DNA of 64,000 bases from Geopseudomonas sagittaria (lineage in GTDB: Bacteria > Pseudomonadota > Gammaproteobacteria > Pseudomonadales > Pseudomonadaceae): positions 62,001-126,000 of the forward strand of contig NZ_FOXM01000008.1 of assembly GCF_900115715.1 (NCBI RefSeq), given 5' to 3'. The notes beneath the pieces are model-generated. The model was not told the DNA's origin. It searched no databases and saw nothing but the letters and a program-made list of their open reading frames with translations. Numbering within the stretch: position 1 is the first letter of the stretch; each line of letters begins with the position of its first letter. Positions 50,221-59,533 of the stretch are shown here, in pieces. The position numbers were made by a program, and so were the translations under genes.

Positions 50221-51258
50221 ATGCGTATCCACGACCTTCAGCACCGTCTCGCCGCCTGCGGCGCCCAGCCCTGCCACAGCGGGCGGATCCTGCGTGCCTG
50301 GCTGCATGGCCGGACGCTGGACAGCGGCCCGCGCAACCGCCCGGCCGAGGACTATTTCCCGCTGTCGGTGCGCGCGGCGCTGCCGGCGCTGAGCGAGGAA
50401 GTCGCCGGCCTGGCCCGGCTGCGCTCCGAGCATCCGGGCGCCGACGGCTCGGCGCGCCTGCTGGTCGAACTGGCCGACGGGCAGATGGTGGAGAGCGTGC
50501 TGCTGCCGCGCGACGGTCTGTGCGTGTCGACCCAGGTCGGCTGCGCGGTGGGCTGCGTGTTCTGCATGACCGGCAAGAGCGGCCTGCTGCGCCAGGTCGG
50601 CAGCGCCGAGATCGTCGCCCAGGTCGCCCTCGCCCGGCGCTTCCGCGCGGTCAAGAAGGTGGTGTTCATGGGCATGGGCGAGCCGGCGCACAACCTCGAC
50701 AACGTGCTGGAAGCCATCCACCTGCTCGGCACCGACGGCGGCATCGGACACAAGAACCTGGTGTTCTCCACCGTCGGCGACCTGCGGGTGTTCGAGCGCC
50801 TGCCCCAGGAGCGGGTCAGGCCGGCGCTGGCGCTGTCGCTGCACACCACCCGCAGCGATCTGCGCCGCGAGCTGCTGCCGCGCGCCCCGCAGATCGAGCC
50901 GGCGGAGCTGATCGAGCTGGGCGAGGCCTACGCGCGCACGGTGGGCTACCCGATCCAGTACCAGTGGACGCTGCTCAAGGGCATCAACGACAGCGTCGAG
51001 GAAATGGACGCCATCCTGCGCCTGTTCAAGGGCAAGTACGCGGTGCTCAACCTGATCCCCTACAACAGCCTGGAAGGCGACGACTTCCAGCGCCCCGACG
51101 GCGAGCGCATCGTGCAGATGGTCCGCTACCTGCACAGCCGCGGCGTGCTGACCAAGGTGCGCAACAGCGCCGGCCAGGACATCGACGGCGGCTGCGGCCA
51201 GCTGCGCGCGCGCGCCGAGGTGGTCAGGAACCGGCGGCAGGCGCCGCAGGCGCGCTGA
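50221..51258 (+). CDS. RlmN-like radical SAM RNA methyltransferase
   Basis: A 345-residue radical SAM enzyme of the RlmN/Cfr family. The cluster cysteines are CAVGCVFC (near residues 107-114), followed by MTGKSGLLR rather than the STAQQGFNR of E. coli RlmN. The GMGEP motif, SLHTTRSDLRRELLP and the resolving cysteine in IDGGCGQLR are present, so both catalytic cysteines are kept. Housekeeping rlmN normally sits near ndk and iscS, so this is probably a second family member of unknown RNA target. Its 3' end overlaps the convergent secreted-protein gene by 35 bp. Confidence 0.85.
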   Translation: MRIHDLQHRLAACGAQPCHSGRILRAWLHGRTLDSGPRNRPAEDYFPLSVRAALPALSEEVAGLARLRSEHPGADGSARLLVELADGQMVESVLLPRDGLCVSTQVGCAVGCVFCMTGKSGLLRQVGSAEIVAQVALARRFRAVKKVVFMGMGEPAHNLDNVLEAIHLLGTDGGIGHKNLVFSTVGDLRVFERLPQERVRPALALSLHTTRSDLRRELLPRAPQIEPAELIELGEAYARTVGYPIQYQWTLLKGINDSVEEMDAILRLFKGKYAVLNLIPYNSLEGDDFQRPDGERIVQMVRYLHSRGVLTKVRNSAGQDIDGGCGQLRARAEVVRNRRQAPQAR

Positions 51259-52117
51259 GCCCCGCAGCCGGCGCCGGCGTCAGCACGCCCGGCACACCCG
51301 GCACGCCCCAGATGCCACCCAGGCTCTGCAGCAGGGTGCCGGCCACGCCCTGATTGCCGAGGAACTGCAGCAGGATCGGCGCGAACTGGCCGACCAGGCC
51401 GACGCCCATGCCCAGCGCGGAGAACGCCTGGTTGACCTCCTCCAGGCTGGAGACCGTGCCCGCCGGCGCGCCGCTCGGTTGCGGCGCCGGACTGGCGGAG
51501 CCGCCCAGCAGACCGCTCAACGCGCCCAGCCGACCGAGCACGCCGCTGACGCCGTTGCCCGCGCTGGCAGCGCTGCCGGCGTTGCCGCCCAGGAACTCCA
51601 GCCCCGGCACGCTGCCGGCCAGCTGGGCATACTGATCCGCCGCCAGTTGGTGCTGCGCCAGGCCGAGCAGGGCGCCGACCCCGCCCATCGCCTGCTGCGG
51701 GGTGACCTGCAGGGCACGCAGCTGGTCGAGCAGGGCCAGGGTCTGCGGATTGACCAGGCCGCCGAGGGCGGCGGCGCCCGCCGGCAGCGCCGGCGCGATC
51801 GGCGCGGGTGCCGCCGCAGCGGGCTGGGCGGCGGGCGCGGCCTGGGTGCCGGGCAGCGCCGGAACCGCCGGCGCGATCTGCGCCGCCGCAGCGGCCTCGC
51901 TGGCAGGTGCAGCCGGAGCCAGCGGCGCAGCCGGGGTGGCAGGTACGGCCGGCGCCAGCGGCGCGCTCGGGGTGACAGGCGCGGCGGGAGCGACCTGCAG
52001 GGCCGGTGCCGCCGGGGCCGGGATGGCCTGGACGGCATCCCCCGCCGTGGCGGCGAAGGCCGGCAGGCTCGCCGCGAGCAGCAGGGCGGACAGGCTGATG
52101 GTGTGCAACGCTTGCAT
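51224..52117 (-). CDS. Secreted Ala/Pro-rich protein, DUF2780-like
   Basis: A 297-residue protein with a signal peptide (MQALHTISLSALLLAASLPAFA, cleavage after about 22). An Ala/Pro low-complexity region (about 25-110: irregular APLAPA, PATPAAP repeats) is followed by a more ordered part (about 110-270) resembling the DUF2780 (VcgC/VcgE) family, with PQQAMGGVGALLGLAQHQL and GVGLVGQFAPILLQFLGNQG. Hydrophobic, glycine-rich, no catalytic motif seen. Function unknown. It converges on the RlmN-like gene and overlaps its last 35 bp. Confidence 0.7.
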   Translation of the reverse strand: MQALHTISLSALLLAASLPAFAATAGDAVQAIPAPAAPALQVAPAAPVTPSAPLAPAVPATPAAPLAPAAPASEAAAAAQIAPAVPALPGTQAAPAAQPAAAAPAPIAPALPAGAAALGGLVNPQTLALLDQLRALQVTPQQAMGGVGALLGLAQHQLAADQYAQLAGSVPGLEFLGGNAGSAASAGNGVSGVLGRLGALSGLLGGSASPAPQPSGAPAGTVSSLEEVNQAFSALGMGVGLVGQFAPILLQFLGNQGVAGTLLQSLGGIWGVPGVPGVLTPAPAAGLSAPAAPAAGS

Positions 52118-52179
52118 GGTCGAACCTCGAAGAAAGGGATGCGGCTTGCCTATGACCACGCGGCGCGCCCAAATGCTGA

Positions 52180-52884
<705 letters not shown>

Positions 52885-52903
52885 ACCGGCGCCCTGCGGG
52901 CAC

Positions 52904-52932
52904 AAAAAAGCCGCCTCACAGGCGGCTTTTTC
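52904..52932. terminator. Bidirectional terminator xpt/cycB
   Basis: AAAAAGCCGCCT and AGGCGGCTTTTT form a 12-bp stem with a 3-nt loop, A-tract and T-tract on opposite sides, between convergent genes. It serves both xpt and the cytochrome c5 gene. Confidence 0.92.
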
Positions 52933-52947
52933 GCGACACCGGCGAAC

Positions 52948-53370
52948 TTACAGGCCGGACATCTTGGCGATGGCGCCCTTCAGCTCGTCGTCGGAGCAGT
53001 CGTTGCAGGTGCCCTTCGGCGGCATGGCGTTGAGGCCGGCGATGGCCGACTTCAGCAGACCGTCGAGGCCGCCCTTGGCATCGGCGCGGGCCTTCCAGGC
53101 GGCAGCGTCGCCGACCTTCGGAGCGCCCAGCACGCCGGAGCCGTGGCAGGCGTTGCAGTTCTTGGCGACGATGTCGTCGGCAGTGCGCGCACCGCCGCCG
53201 GCAGCGGCAGCCACGGCACCAACGCCGGGGCATTCCTGACCGGCGATGCAGACTTCACCCACCGGCTTGAGGCGTTCGGCGATGGCTTCATCGCTCGCGG
53301 CCTGGGCGCCAACCGCCCACAGGGCCAGTACGGCAGCCTGGGCTGCCAAGACTTTCTTGATCAGGTTCAC
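52948..53370 (-). CDS. cycB: Cytochrome c5
   Basis: A 140-residue periplasmic c-type cytochrome. Signal peptide of about 24 residues (cut after VGAQA), haem-binding CNACH (near 72-76), axial Met in NAMPPKG and an extra cysteine pair in GTCNDCSDDEL, as in Pseudomonas cytochrome c5. It carries electrons in respiration. The start is GTG 53370. On the minus strand TATACT (53431-53426) is a good -10 about 55 bp upstream. Confidence 0.92.
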   Translation of the reverse strand: MNLIKKVLAAQAAVLALWAVGAQAASDEAIAERLKPVGEVCIAGQECPGVGAVAAAAGGGARTADDIVAKNCNACHGSGVLGAPKVGDAAAWKARADAKGGLDGLLKSAIAGLNAMPPKGTCNDCSDDELKGAIAKMSGL

Positions 53371-53513
53371 CCTTACACCCTCTATGGCTAGTCACGCCCG
53401 GGCGATGGGCCGCGCGGGCGGCGGCAGTATAACGGCAAAGCCGAGCCGGCCGAAACAACCCCGATGGTCGCAGGGACTTGACACCTTGGACGCAGAGCCT
53501 AAAGCGATGGCGC

Positions 53514-53655
53514 AGAGCCTGTTCACGATCTCGCGAGCTAGAGCCAGGCAAGGCGAGATCGGTTGAGGAAGCGGAGTTTACGAGTGGTAAATGAGCATTC
53601 CGAAACCGATCTCAACGCAGCATGGCCGACGCGCAGCAGATCGTGAGCAGGCTCT
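53514..53655. mobile_element. MITE-like element, 142 bp
   Basis: Terminal inverted repeats AGAGCCTGTTCACGATCT (53514-53531) and, inverted, AGAGCCTGCTCACGATCT (53655-53638) match at 17 of 18 positions. Inside is a second inverted pair, GAGATCGGTT and AACCGATCTC, and at the centre TTTAC-N5-GTAAA, so the whole element can fold into one long hairpin. No coding capacity. The ends resemble those of IS5-type elements. No clear target duplication is visible. It abuts the 3' end of pauR, whose stop codon begins at the outermost base. Confidence 0.8.
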
Positions 53656-54203
53656 CAGAAGTTGGCCGGCGTGGTCGCACTGATCAGCCGGGCCGGCTGG
53701 TCGAAGGGGTTGCGAAAGCGGTGCGGCTGGTCGCTGCGGAAGTAGTAGCTGTCGCCGCTCTCGAGGATGTACACGTCGTCGCCGACGGTCAGCTCGAGGC
53801 GGCCCTCGACCACCACGCCGGCTTCCTCGCCCTCGTGGTTGAGCATGTCCATGCCGGTGTCGGAGCCGGGCGGATAGGTTTCGTCGAGGAACGACATGAC
53901 CCGGTTGGGATGCATGCGGCCGACCAGCTTCATGGTCACCGCGCCGCTGCCGATGTCGATCAGTTCGTCCGACTTGTAGACCACCTGGGCCTGGTTGCCC
54001 TCCTCCAGGTCCATGGAGAAGAACTCCACCAGGGAGATCGGAATGCCACCCAGCACCTTCTTCAGCGAACTGATCGAGGGGCTGACGCTGTTCTTCTCGA
54101 TCATGGAAATGGTGCTGTTGGTCACTCCGGCGCGCTTGGCGAGCTCGCGCTGGGACAGGCCCTTGAGTTTGCGGATGGAATGCAGACGGGCTCCGACGTC
54201 CAA
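53655..54203 (-). CDS. pauR: PauR, polyamine catabolism repressor
   Basis: A 182-residue regulator with an N-terminal XRE helix-turn-helix (LSQRELAKRAGVTNSTISMIEKN, about 17-39) and a C-terminal cupin sensor domain (about 110-180). It resembles PuuR of E. coli and PauR of P. aeruginosa, which represses putrescine/cadaverine catabolic genes. The start is a TTG at 54203, with AGGAGG 9 bp upstream. A perfect dyad lies 42-61 bp upstream. Full length despite the MITE-like element touching its stop. Confidence 0.9.
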   Translation of the reverse strand: MDVGARLHSIRKLKGLSQRELAKRAGVTNSTISMIEKNSVSPSISSLKKVLGGIPISLVEFFSMDLEEGNQAQVVYKSDELIDIGSGAVTMKLVGRMHPNRVMSFLDETYPPGSDTGMDMLNHEGEEAGVVVEGRLELTVGDDVYILESGDSYYFRSDQPHRFRNPFDQPARLISATTPANF

Positions 54204-54244
54204 GACTGGCGTCCTCCTCGATCATTCGGCTTGATGGCAGGATT

Positions 54245-54264
54245 GTTGCCCATAGCATGGCAAC
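54245..54264. promoter_or_regulatory. Dyad upstream of pauR, candidate autoregulatory operator
   Basis: GTTGCC-N8-GGCAAC, perfect six-base arms, 42-61 bp before the TTG start of pauR. XRE-cupin repressors often bind such dyads at their own promoters. I did not find the same motif before pauC or the pauB-like gene. Confidence 0.45.
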
Positions 54265-54315
54265 ACCGTGCAGTATTTTCAACAAACCTGCCGAAATGAC
54301 CGAAGTTCGCCGCCG

Positions 54316-55407
54316 TCAGCTCCCCTGGGTGTAGCTGCGCGGCACCCGCTTGAGGTTGCAGAACAGCTGGTAGGGGATGGTGTCGGCCGCGCTGGCCACC
54401 GTGCTGGCCGGGACCTGGGCGCCCCACAGCTCGACCCGGCTGCCGAGGCCGGCCTGCGGCAGGTCGCTGAGGTCGACGGTGAGCATGTCCATCGATACCC
54501 GGCCGATCAGGCGGGTCGGTTGGCCATCCACCGCCAGCGGCGTGCCGGTCGGCGCGTGGCGCGGGTAGCCGTCGGCATAGCCCATGGCCACCACGCCGAC
54601 GCGGGTCGGCCGCGCGCTGACGAAGCGCGCGCCGTAGCCCACCGGCTCGCCGGCCGGCAGCTCGCGCACGCTGATGATCTGCGACTCCAGGGTCATCACC
54701 GGCCGCAAGCGCTCGGCCAGCGCCAGCGGCTGCGCGAACGGCGTGGCGCCGTAGAGCATGATGCCCGGGCGCACCCAGTCGCTGGGCCGCTGCTGCGGGA
54801 ACAGCTGGGGCCAGCCGAGCAGGGCCGGCGAGTTGCACAGGCTGACCTCGGCCGCCAGCCCCTCGCGCGCGGCCTGGAACACCGCGAGCTGCTCGGCGGT
54901 GCACGGGCAGTCCGGCTCGTCGGCGCGGGCGAAATGGCTCATCAGCACGATCTTGCCGACCTGGGCGCAGGCCAGCAGACGCTGATGGGCAGCGCGATAG
55001 TCGGCCGGATGGAAGCCGACCCGGTGCATGCCGGAGTCGAGCTTGAGCCACACCTGCAGCGGCCGCGCCAGGCGCGCGCGCTCGAGGGCTTCCAGCTGCC
55101 AGGCCGAGTGCACTACGCACCACAGCTCGTGCTCGGCGATCAGCGCCAGTTCGTCGGCTTCGAAAAAGCCCTCGAGCAGCAGGATCGGCGCACGGATGCC
55201 GGCCGCACGCAGCTCCAGCGCCTCCTCGATGCAGGCCACCGCGAAGCCGTCGGCCTCCTCCGCCAGCGCGCTGGCGCAGCGCACCGCGCCGTGGCCGTAG
55301 GCATCGGCCTTGACCACGGCGAGGGCGCGGGCGCCGCTGAGCTCACGGGCCAGTTGGTAGTTGTGACGCAGGGCGTCGAGGTCGATCAAGGCACGGGCGG
55401 GGCGCAT
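54316..55407 (-). CDS. dadX: Catabolic alanine racemase DadX
   Basis: A 363-residue PLP enzyme. The PLP lysine is in [10 protein letters not shown] (near 33), the catalytic tyrosine region is GYGARFVS and the fold-type III barrel is followed by a C-terminal beta domain. It converts L-alanine to D-alanine for DadA to oxidise. Third gene of dadA-ridA-dadX, 60 bp after the RidA-type gene. Slightly longer than the P. aeruginosa protein. Confidence 0.95.
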   Translation of the reverse strand: MRPARALIDLDALRHNYQLARELSGARALAVVKADAYGHGAVRCASALAEEADGFAVACIEEALELRAAGIRAPILLLEGFFEADELALIAEHELWCVVHSAWQLEALERARLARPLQVWLKLDSGMHRVGFHPADYRAAHQRLLACAQVGKIVLMSHFARADEPDCPCTAEQLAVFQAAREGLAAEVSLCNSPALLGWPQLFPQQRPSDWVRPGIMLYGATPFAQPLALAERLRPVMTLESQIISVRELPAGEPVGYGARFVSARPTRVGVVAMGYADGYPRHAPTGTPLAVDGQPTRLIGRVSMDMLTVDLSDLPQAGLGSRVELWGAQVPASTVASAADTIPYQLFCNLKRVPRSYTQGS

Positions 55408-55467
55408 GGCGAGGGTTCTTTGGCGAGTGGGAAAAGGCCCGGCGCAACCGGCCGGGCAGCACAGCGA

Positions 55468-55818
55468 TCAGGGCAGCGCGGCCACCACGCTCATCTCGAC
55501 CAGCACGCGCGGGTCGTACAGCGCGGCCTCGACGCAGGCGCGGGCCGGCGCGCGGCCGGGCATGACCCAGGCGTCCCACACCGCGTTCATCGCCGCGTAG
55601 TCGGCCATGTCCTTGAGGTAGATGGTCACCGACAGCAGGCGCGACTTGTCGCTGCCGGCCTCGGCCAGCAGGCGCTCGACGCTGGCCAGGGTCTCGCGGG
55701 TCTGCCGCTGGATGTCGCCCGCGTAGTCGTCGGCCAGTTGCCCCGCCAGGTAGACGGTACCGTTGTGGATGACGATCTCGCTGTAACGCGACTCAGTGTG
55801 CAGGCGCTGGATGGACAT
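55468..55818 (-). CDS. RidA-family enamine/imine deaminase
   Basis: A 116-residue YjgF/YER057c/UK114 protein. [10 protein letters not shown], the conserved arginine in [16 protein letters not shown] and the trimer-forming sheet are visible. RidA proteins hydrolyse 2-aminoacrylate and related imines. Its position inside the dad operon suggests that it clears imino acids released by DadA. Its start overlaps the 3' end of dadA by 26 bp. Confidence 0.92.
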   Translation of the reverse strand: MSIQRLHTESRYSEIVIHNGTVYLAGQLADDYAGDIQRQTRETLASVERLLAEAGSDKSRLLSVTIYLKDMADYAAMNAVWDAWVMPGRAPARACVEAALYDPRVLVEMSVVAALP

Positions 55819-57091
55819 GCTGGGAGTGCTCCTTGGAATTGCTGTAACGGGAAATATCCAGGCCGCGCGGGCTGATCTGCGGGCGCCGCTGCGCCATCAG
55901 GTCGGCGAGCAGGCGACCGGAGCCGCAGGCCATGGTCCAGCCCAGCGTACCGTGCCCGGTGTTGAGATGCAGGTTGCGATAGCGGGTGGCACCGACGATC
56001 GGCGTGCCGTCCGGGGTCGCCGGGCGCAGCCCGGTCCAGAACTCGGCCTGCTGCAGGTCGCCGCCGCGCGGGTAGAGGTCGCCGACCACCTTTTCCAGGG
56101 TCTCGCGCCGGCGCGGGTTGAGCGACAGGTCGTGGCCGCAGATCTCGGCCATGCCGCCGACGCGGATGCGCTGGTCGAAGCGGGTGATCGCCACCTTGTA
56201 GGTCTCGTCGAGGATGGTCGAGGTCGGCGCCAGCGCGCCGTCGACGATCGGGATGGTCAGCGAGTAGCCCTTCAGCGGGTAGACCGGCGCCTTGATGCCC
56301 AGCGGCTTGAGCAGCTGCGGCGAGTAGCTGCCGAGCGCCAGCACGTAGTGGTCGGCGGTTTCCAGCCGGCCGTTGATCCACACGCCCTTGATCCGCTCAC
56401 CATCGCTCTCCAGACGCTCGATGCTCTGCCCGAAGCGGAACTCCACGCCCAGCGCGCCGGCCATCTCGGCCAGGCGGCGGGTGAACAGGAAGCAGTCGCC
56501 GGTCTGGTCGTTGGGCAGGCGCAGGGCGCCGGCCAGCTTGTCGGCCACCGCCGCCAGCGCCGGTTCGACGCGGACGATGCCGGCGCGGTCGAGCACCTCG
56601 TAGGGCACCCCGGACTGCTGCAGCACGGCGATGTCCTTGGCGGCGGCATCGACCTGCTGCTGGCTGCGGAACAGCTGGGTGGTGCCGAGCTGGCGGCCCT
56701 CGTAGTGCAGGCCGGTCTCGGCGCGCAGCTCGTCGAGACAGTCGCGGCTGTACTCGGACAGGCGCACCATGCGCTCCTTGTTCACCGCATAGCGGCTGGC
56801 GGTGCAGTTGCGCAGCATCTGTGCCATCCACAGGTACTGGTCGAGGCTGGCGGTCGGCTTGATCGCCAGCGGCGCGTGGCGCTGCAGCAGCCACTTCATC
56901 GCCTTCAGCGGCACGCCCGGCGCGGCCCACGGCGAGGCATAGCCGGGCGAAACCTGGCCGGCGTTGGCGAAGCTGGTTTCCATGGCCACGCCGTCCTGAC
57001 GGTCGACCACCACCACCTCGAAACCGGCACGGGCCAGGTAGTACGCACTGGCGGTACCGACCACCCCGCTGCCAAGAACCAGAACTCGCAT
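55793..57091 (-). CDS. dadA: D-amino acid dehydrogenase DadA
   Basis: A 432-residue FAD-dependent dehydrogenase oxidising D-alanine (and other D-amino acids) to keto acids, passing electrons to the respiratory chain. FAD motif [16 protein letters not shown] at the N-terminus (MRVLVLGSG); the C-terminal [18 protein letters not shown] is typical. ATG 57091. The operon promoter has a TATACT -10 but no -35, and a good Lrp-type site overlaps the -35 position, consistent with Lrp activation. Confidence 0.96.
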   Translation of the reverse strand: MRVLVLGSGVVGTASAYYLARAGFEVVVVDRQDGVAMETSFANAGQVSPGYASPWAAPGVPLKAMKWLLQRHAPLAIKPTASLDQYLWMAQMLRNCTASRYAVNKERMVRLSEYSRDCLDELRAETGLHYEGRQLGTTQLFRSQQQVDAAAKDIAVLQQSGVPYEVLDRAGIVRVEPALAAVADKLAGALRLPNDQTGDCFLFTRRLAEMAGALGVEFRFGQSIERLESDGERIKGVWINGRLETADHYVLALGSYSPQLLKPLGIKAPVYPLKGYSLTIPIVDGALAPTSTILDETYKVAITRFDQRIRVGGMAEICGHDLSLNPRRRETLEKVVGDLYPRGGDLQQAEFWTGLRPATPDGTPIVGATRYRNLHLNTGHGTLGWTMACGSGRLLADLMAQRRPQISPRGLDISRYSNSKEHSQHVHPAPAH

Positions 57092-57147
57092 GTTGCCTCC
57101 TGCACCCGCTGCCGCGAATGAGCTGTTGTCTGCACTTCGATGGGCGG

Positions 57148-57180
57148 AGTATAGGAACGCACAACCAGAAATATTCACTG
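57148..57180 (-). promoter_or_regulatory. dadA promoter with Lrp-type site
   Basis: On the minus strand TATACT (57153-57148) is the -10. The -35 position (57176-57171) has no match, which suggests an activator. CAGAAATATTCACTG at 57166-57180 agrees with the Lrp consensus YAGHAWATTWTDCTR at 12 of 15 positions and overlaps that -35. It is part of a larger inverted repeat, CCAGAAAT (57165-57172) and ATTTCTGG (57192-57199). On the plus strand GATAAT at 57201-57206 may be the lrp -10. Confidence 0.6.
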
Positions 57181-57243
57181 TTCTTAAGACGATTTCTGGC
57201 GATAATTCTCGGCAAAAAGGCGTTTCACAGAGTGGGATCCACC

Positions 57244-57732
57244 ATGAACGAGAGTAAGAAAACCCGCCGCGACCTCGACCGGATCGACCGCAGCATCCTG
57301 CGCATTCTCCAGCAGGAAGGGCGAATTTCCTTCACCGAACTGGGCGAGCGGGTCAACCTGTCGACCACCCCGTGCACCGAGCGGGTACGCCGCCTGGAGC
57401 GCGACGGGGTGATCCTCGGCTACCACGCCAGGCTCAATCCGCAGCTGCTGCGCGCCAGCCTGCTGGTGTTCGTCGAGATCAGCCTGGACTACAAGTCCGG
57501 CGATACCTTCGAGGAGTTCCGCCGCGCGGTGCTGCGCCTGCCGCAGGTGCTGGAGTGCCACCTGGTGTCCGGCGACTTCGACTACCTGGTCAAGGCGCGC
57601 ATCTCGGAGATGGCCTCCTACCGCAAGCTGCTCGGCGACATCCTGCTCAAGCTGCCGCACGTGCGCGAGTCGAAGAGCTACATCGTCATGGAGGAGGTCA
57701 AGGAGAGCCTGTCCCTGCCGATTCCCGACTGA
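57244..57732 (+). CDS. lrp: Leucine-responsive regulator Lrp
   Basis: A 162-residue Lrp/AsnC regulator. The N-terminal helix-turn-helix ([27 protein letters not shown], about 30-56) is followed by the RAM ligand domain (about 75-155; [19 protein letters not shown]). It is divergent from dadA and probably its activator in response to L-alanine. ATG 57244; upstream in-frame codons lack a ribosome site. Confidence 0.95.
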   Translation: MNESKKTRRDLDRIDRSILRILQQEGRISFTELGERVNLSTTPCTERVRRLERDGVILGYHARLNPQLLRASLLVFVEISLDYKSGDTFEEFRRAVLRLPQVLECHLVSGDFDYLVKARISEMASYRKLLGDILLKLPHVRESKSYIVMEEVKESLSLPIPD

Positions 57733-57748
57733 GCGGGCGCGGCGCGAA

Positions 57749-57789
57749 AACGCCAATGCCCGCATCCTTCGGAGGCGGGCATTGGCGTT
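57749..57789. terminator. Bidirectional terminator lrp/AGCS gene
   Basis: AACGCCAATGCCCGC (57749-57763) pairs exactly with 57775-57789, and the loop contains TTCG. It lies between the convergent lrp and alanine symporter genes. T-tracts are short, but the stem is very strong. Confidence 0.8.
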
Positions 57790-57827
57790 GCGCCGGCGCC
57801 GGACGCGCCAGGCGGGCGTTCAGGGCT

Positions 57828-59198
57828 TCAGGACTTGGCCGACGCCGGTACGACTGCCGGGGCGGCGAAGTACTCGCGGGTCAGGCGCACCACCACCGGG
57901 CTGAGCAGCACCAGGGCGATCAGGTTGGGGATCGCCATCAGGCCGTTGAGGGTGTCGGACAGCAGCCAGGCGAAGTCCAGCTGGGCCACCGCGCCGAAGG
58001 GGATCGCCAGCACCCAGAGCACGCGGAACGGCAGGATCGCCCGGGTGCCGACCAGGTATTCCCAGCAGCGCTCGCCGTAGTAGCTCCAGCCGAGGATGGT
58101 GGTGTAGCAGAACACCACCAGGGCCAGGGCCAGCACGTACTGGCCGACGCCGGGCAGGCCGCTCTCGAAGGCGGCGCTGGACAGCGCCGCGCCGCTGGCG
58201 CCGCTGGTCCACACGCCGGTGGTGAGGATCACCAGGGCGGTCATGCTGCACACCACGATGGTGTCGATGAAGGTGCCGAGCATGCCGATCAGCCCGGAGC
58301 GCACCGAGCTGTGGGTGGTGCCGGCGGCCTGGGCGATGCCGGCGGTACCCAGGCCCGCCTCGTTGGAGAAGATGCCGCGGGCCACGCCGAAGCGGATCGC
58401 CGCCATCACCGCCGCGCCGGCGAAGCCGCCGCTGGCCGCCGCCGGGTTGAAGGCGTGCTCGAAGATCAGCGCGAAGGCGCCGGGGATGGCCTCGAAGTTG
58501 AGCACCAGCACGGTCAGCGCGGCGACGATGTAGCCCACGCACATGGTCGGCACCAGGGCCGCGGCGACCTTGCCGATGCGCTTGATGCCGCCGAGGATCA
58601 CCAGGCCGGTGACCACCATGGTGACCACCCCGGTGACCCAGTCCGGCACGCCGAAGGACACCTCCATGGCGTCGGCCATGCTGTTGACCTGCACCATGTT
58701 GCCGATGCCGAAGCCGGCCAAGCCACCGAACAGGGCGAAGGCGCCGCCCAGCCACGCCCACTTATGGCCCAGGCCGTTCTTGATCGCGTACATCGGTCCG
58801 CCGACGTGCTCGCCACGCTCGTCCTTCTCGCGGTAGTGCACGGCGAGCACCACCTCGCTGTACTTGGTGGCCATGCCGACCAGCGCGGTGCACCACATCC
58901 AGAAGATCGCGCCGGGGCCGCCGAGGAAGATCGCTGTGGCCACCCCGGCGATGTTGCCGGTGCCGACGGTGGCAGCCAGACAGGTCATCAGCGCCTGGAA
59001 CGGGCTGATCTCGCCGGAGCCGTCGTCGTCCTTCTTGCGCCCCTGCCAGAGCAGGCCGAAGGCGGTGACGATCCGGGCCAGCGGCATGAACCTGAGGCCC
59101 AGCATGAGGAACAGGCCGGTGCCAAGGATCAGCACCAGCATGGGCGGCCCCCAGACCAGGCCATTGAGACTATTCACCACGGTGTTCAGGAATTCCAT
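57828..59198 (-). CDS. AGCS-family sodium:alanine symporter
   Basis: A 456-residue transporter with about eleven membrane segments and the AGCS signature GTGNIAGVATAIFLGGPGAIFWMW (near 85-108). Such proteins import alanine or glycine with Na+. The neighbourhood (dadAX, lrp) makes alanine the likely substrate, feeding the racemase/dehydrogenase route. The start MEFLNTVVNSLNG at 59198 fits the family; the ribosome site is weak (GAGAGAA). Confidence 0.92.
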   Translation of the reverse strand: MEFLNTVVNSLNGLVWGPPMLVLILGTGLFLMLGLRFMPLARIVTAFGLLWQGRKKDDDGSGEISPFQALMTCLAATVGTGNIAGVATAIFLGGPGAIFWMWCTALVGMATKYSEVVLAVHYREKDERGEHVGGPMYAIKNGLGHKWAWLGGAFALFGGLAGFGIGNMVQVNSMADAMEVSFGVPDWVTGVVTMVVTGLVILGGIKRIGKVAAALVPTMCVGYIVAALTVLVLNFEAIPGAFALIFEHAFNPAAASGGFAGAAVMAAIRFGVARGIFSNEAGLGTAGIAQAAGTTHSSVRSGLIGMLGTFIDTIVVCSMTALVILTTGVWTSGASGAALSSAAFESGLPGVGQYVLALALVVFCYTTILGWSYYGERCWEYLVGTRAILPFRVLWVLAIPFGAVAQLDFAWLLSDTLNGLMAIPNLIALVLLSPVVVRLTREYFAAPAVVPASAKS

Positions 59199-59533
59199 CA
59201 GGAGGTTCTCTCTGCACTTGTCGACGAGGGGGCAGGCAACGCCTGCCTGGCGCGGGCTCTGTAGCATGGGACGTGCCAGCGGCCGCCAGCGCCTTCCGCA
59301 GTGCAACATCCGCAGTGATTGTTCAAGCCTGATCGCCGGCCTCCATGCATTAGCAGGGATATAAAGGCGATAAACCAATTATTTCACTGTAAAAATCAAT
59401 AAACACGGCATAAAACTCCACGAAAAAACCTGCTCCCACCCCTGCAGGCCCCGTCCGCCGCGGCGCCCGGCCGCTCTTGGTGGATGCCGCCCGGCGACCT
59501 ATGCTGAAGGTTCATCCACTGCCTGTTACCCAG
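59199..59533. promoter_or_regulatory. 335-bp divergent promoter region
   Basis: No gene seen. Positions about 59345-59425 are strikingly AT-rich for this genome and contain ATATAAAGG, TAAACCAATTATTTC and GTAAAAATCAATAAA. They are the probable promoters of the AGCS symporter (minus) and pauB-like gene (plus). I could not fix individual hexamers with confidence. Confidence 0.5.

Noticed and set aside
53246-53566. Plus-strand frame of 106 codons across the cycB 5' end and MITE-like element
   Set aside because: It reads antisense to cycB and then into the inverted-repeat element; no ribosome site and no protein-like features.
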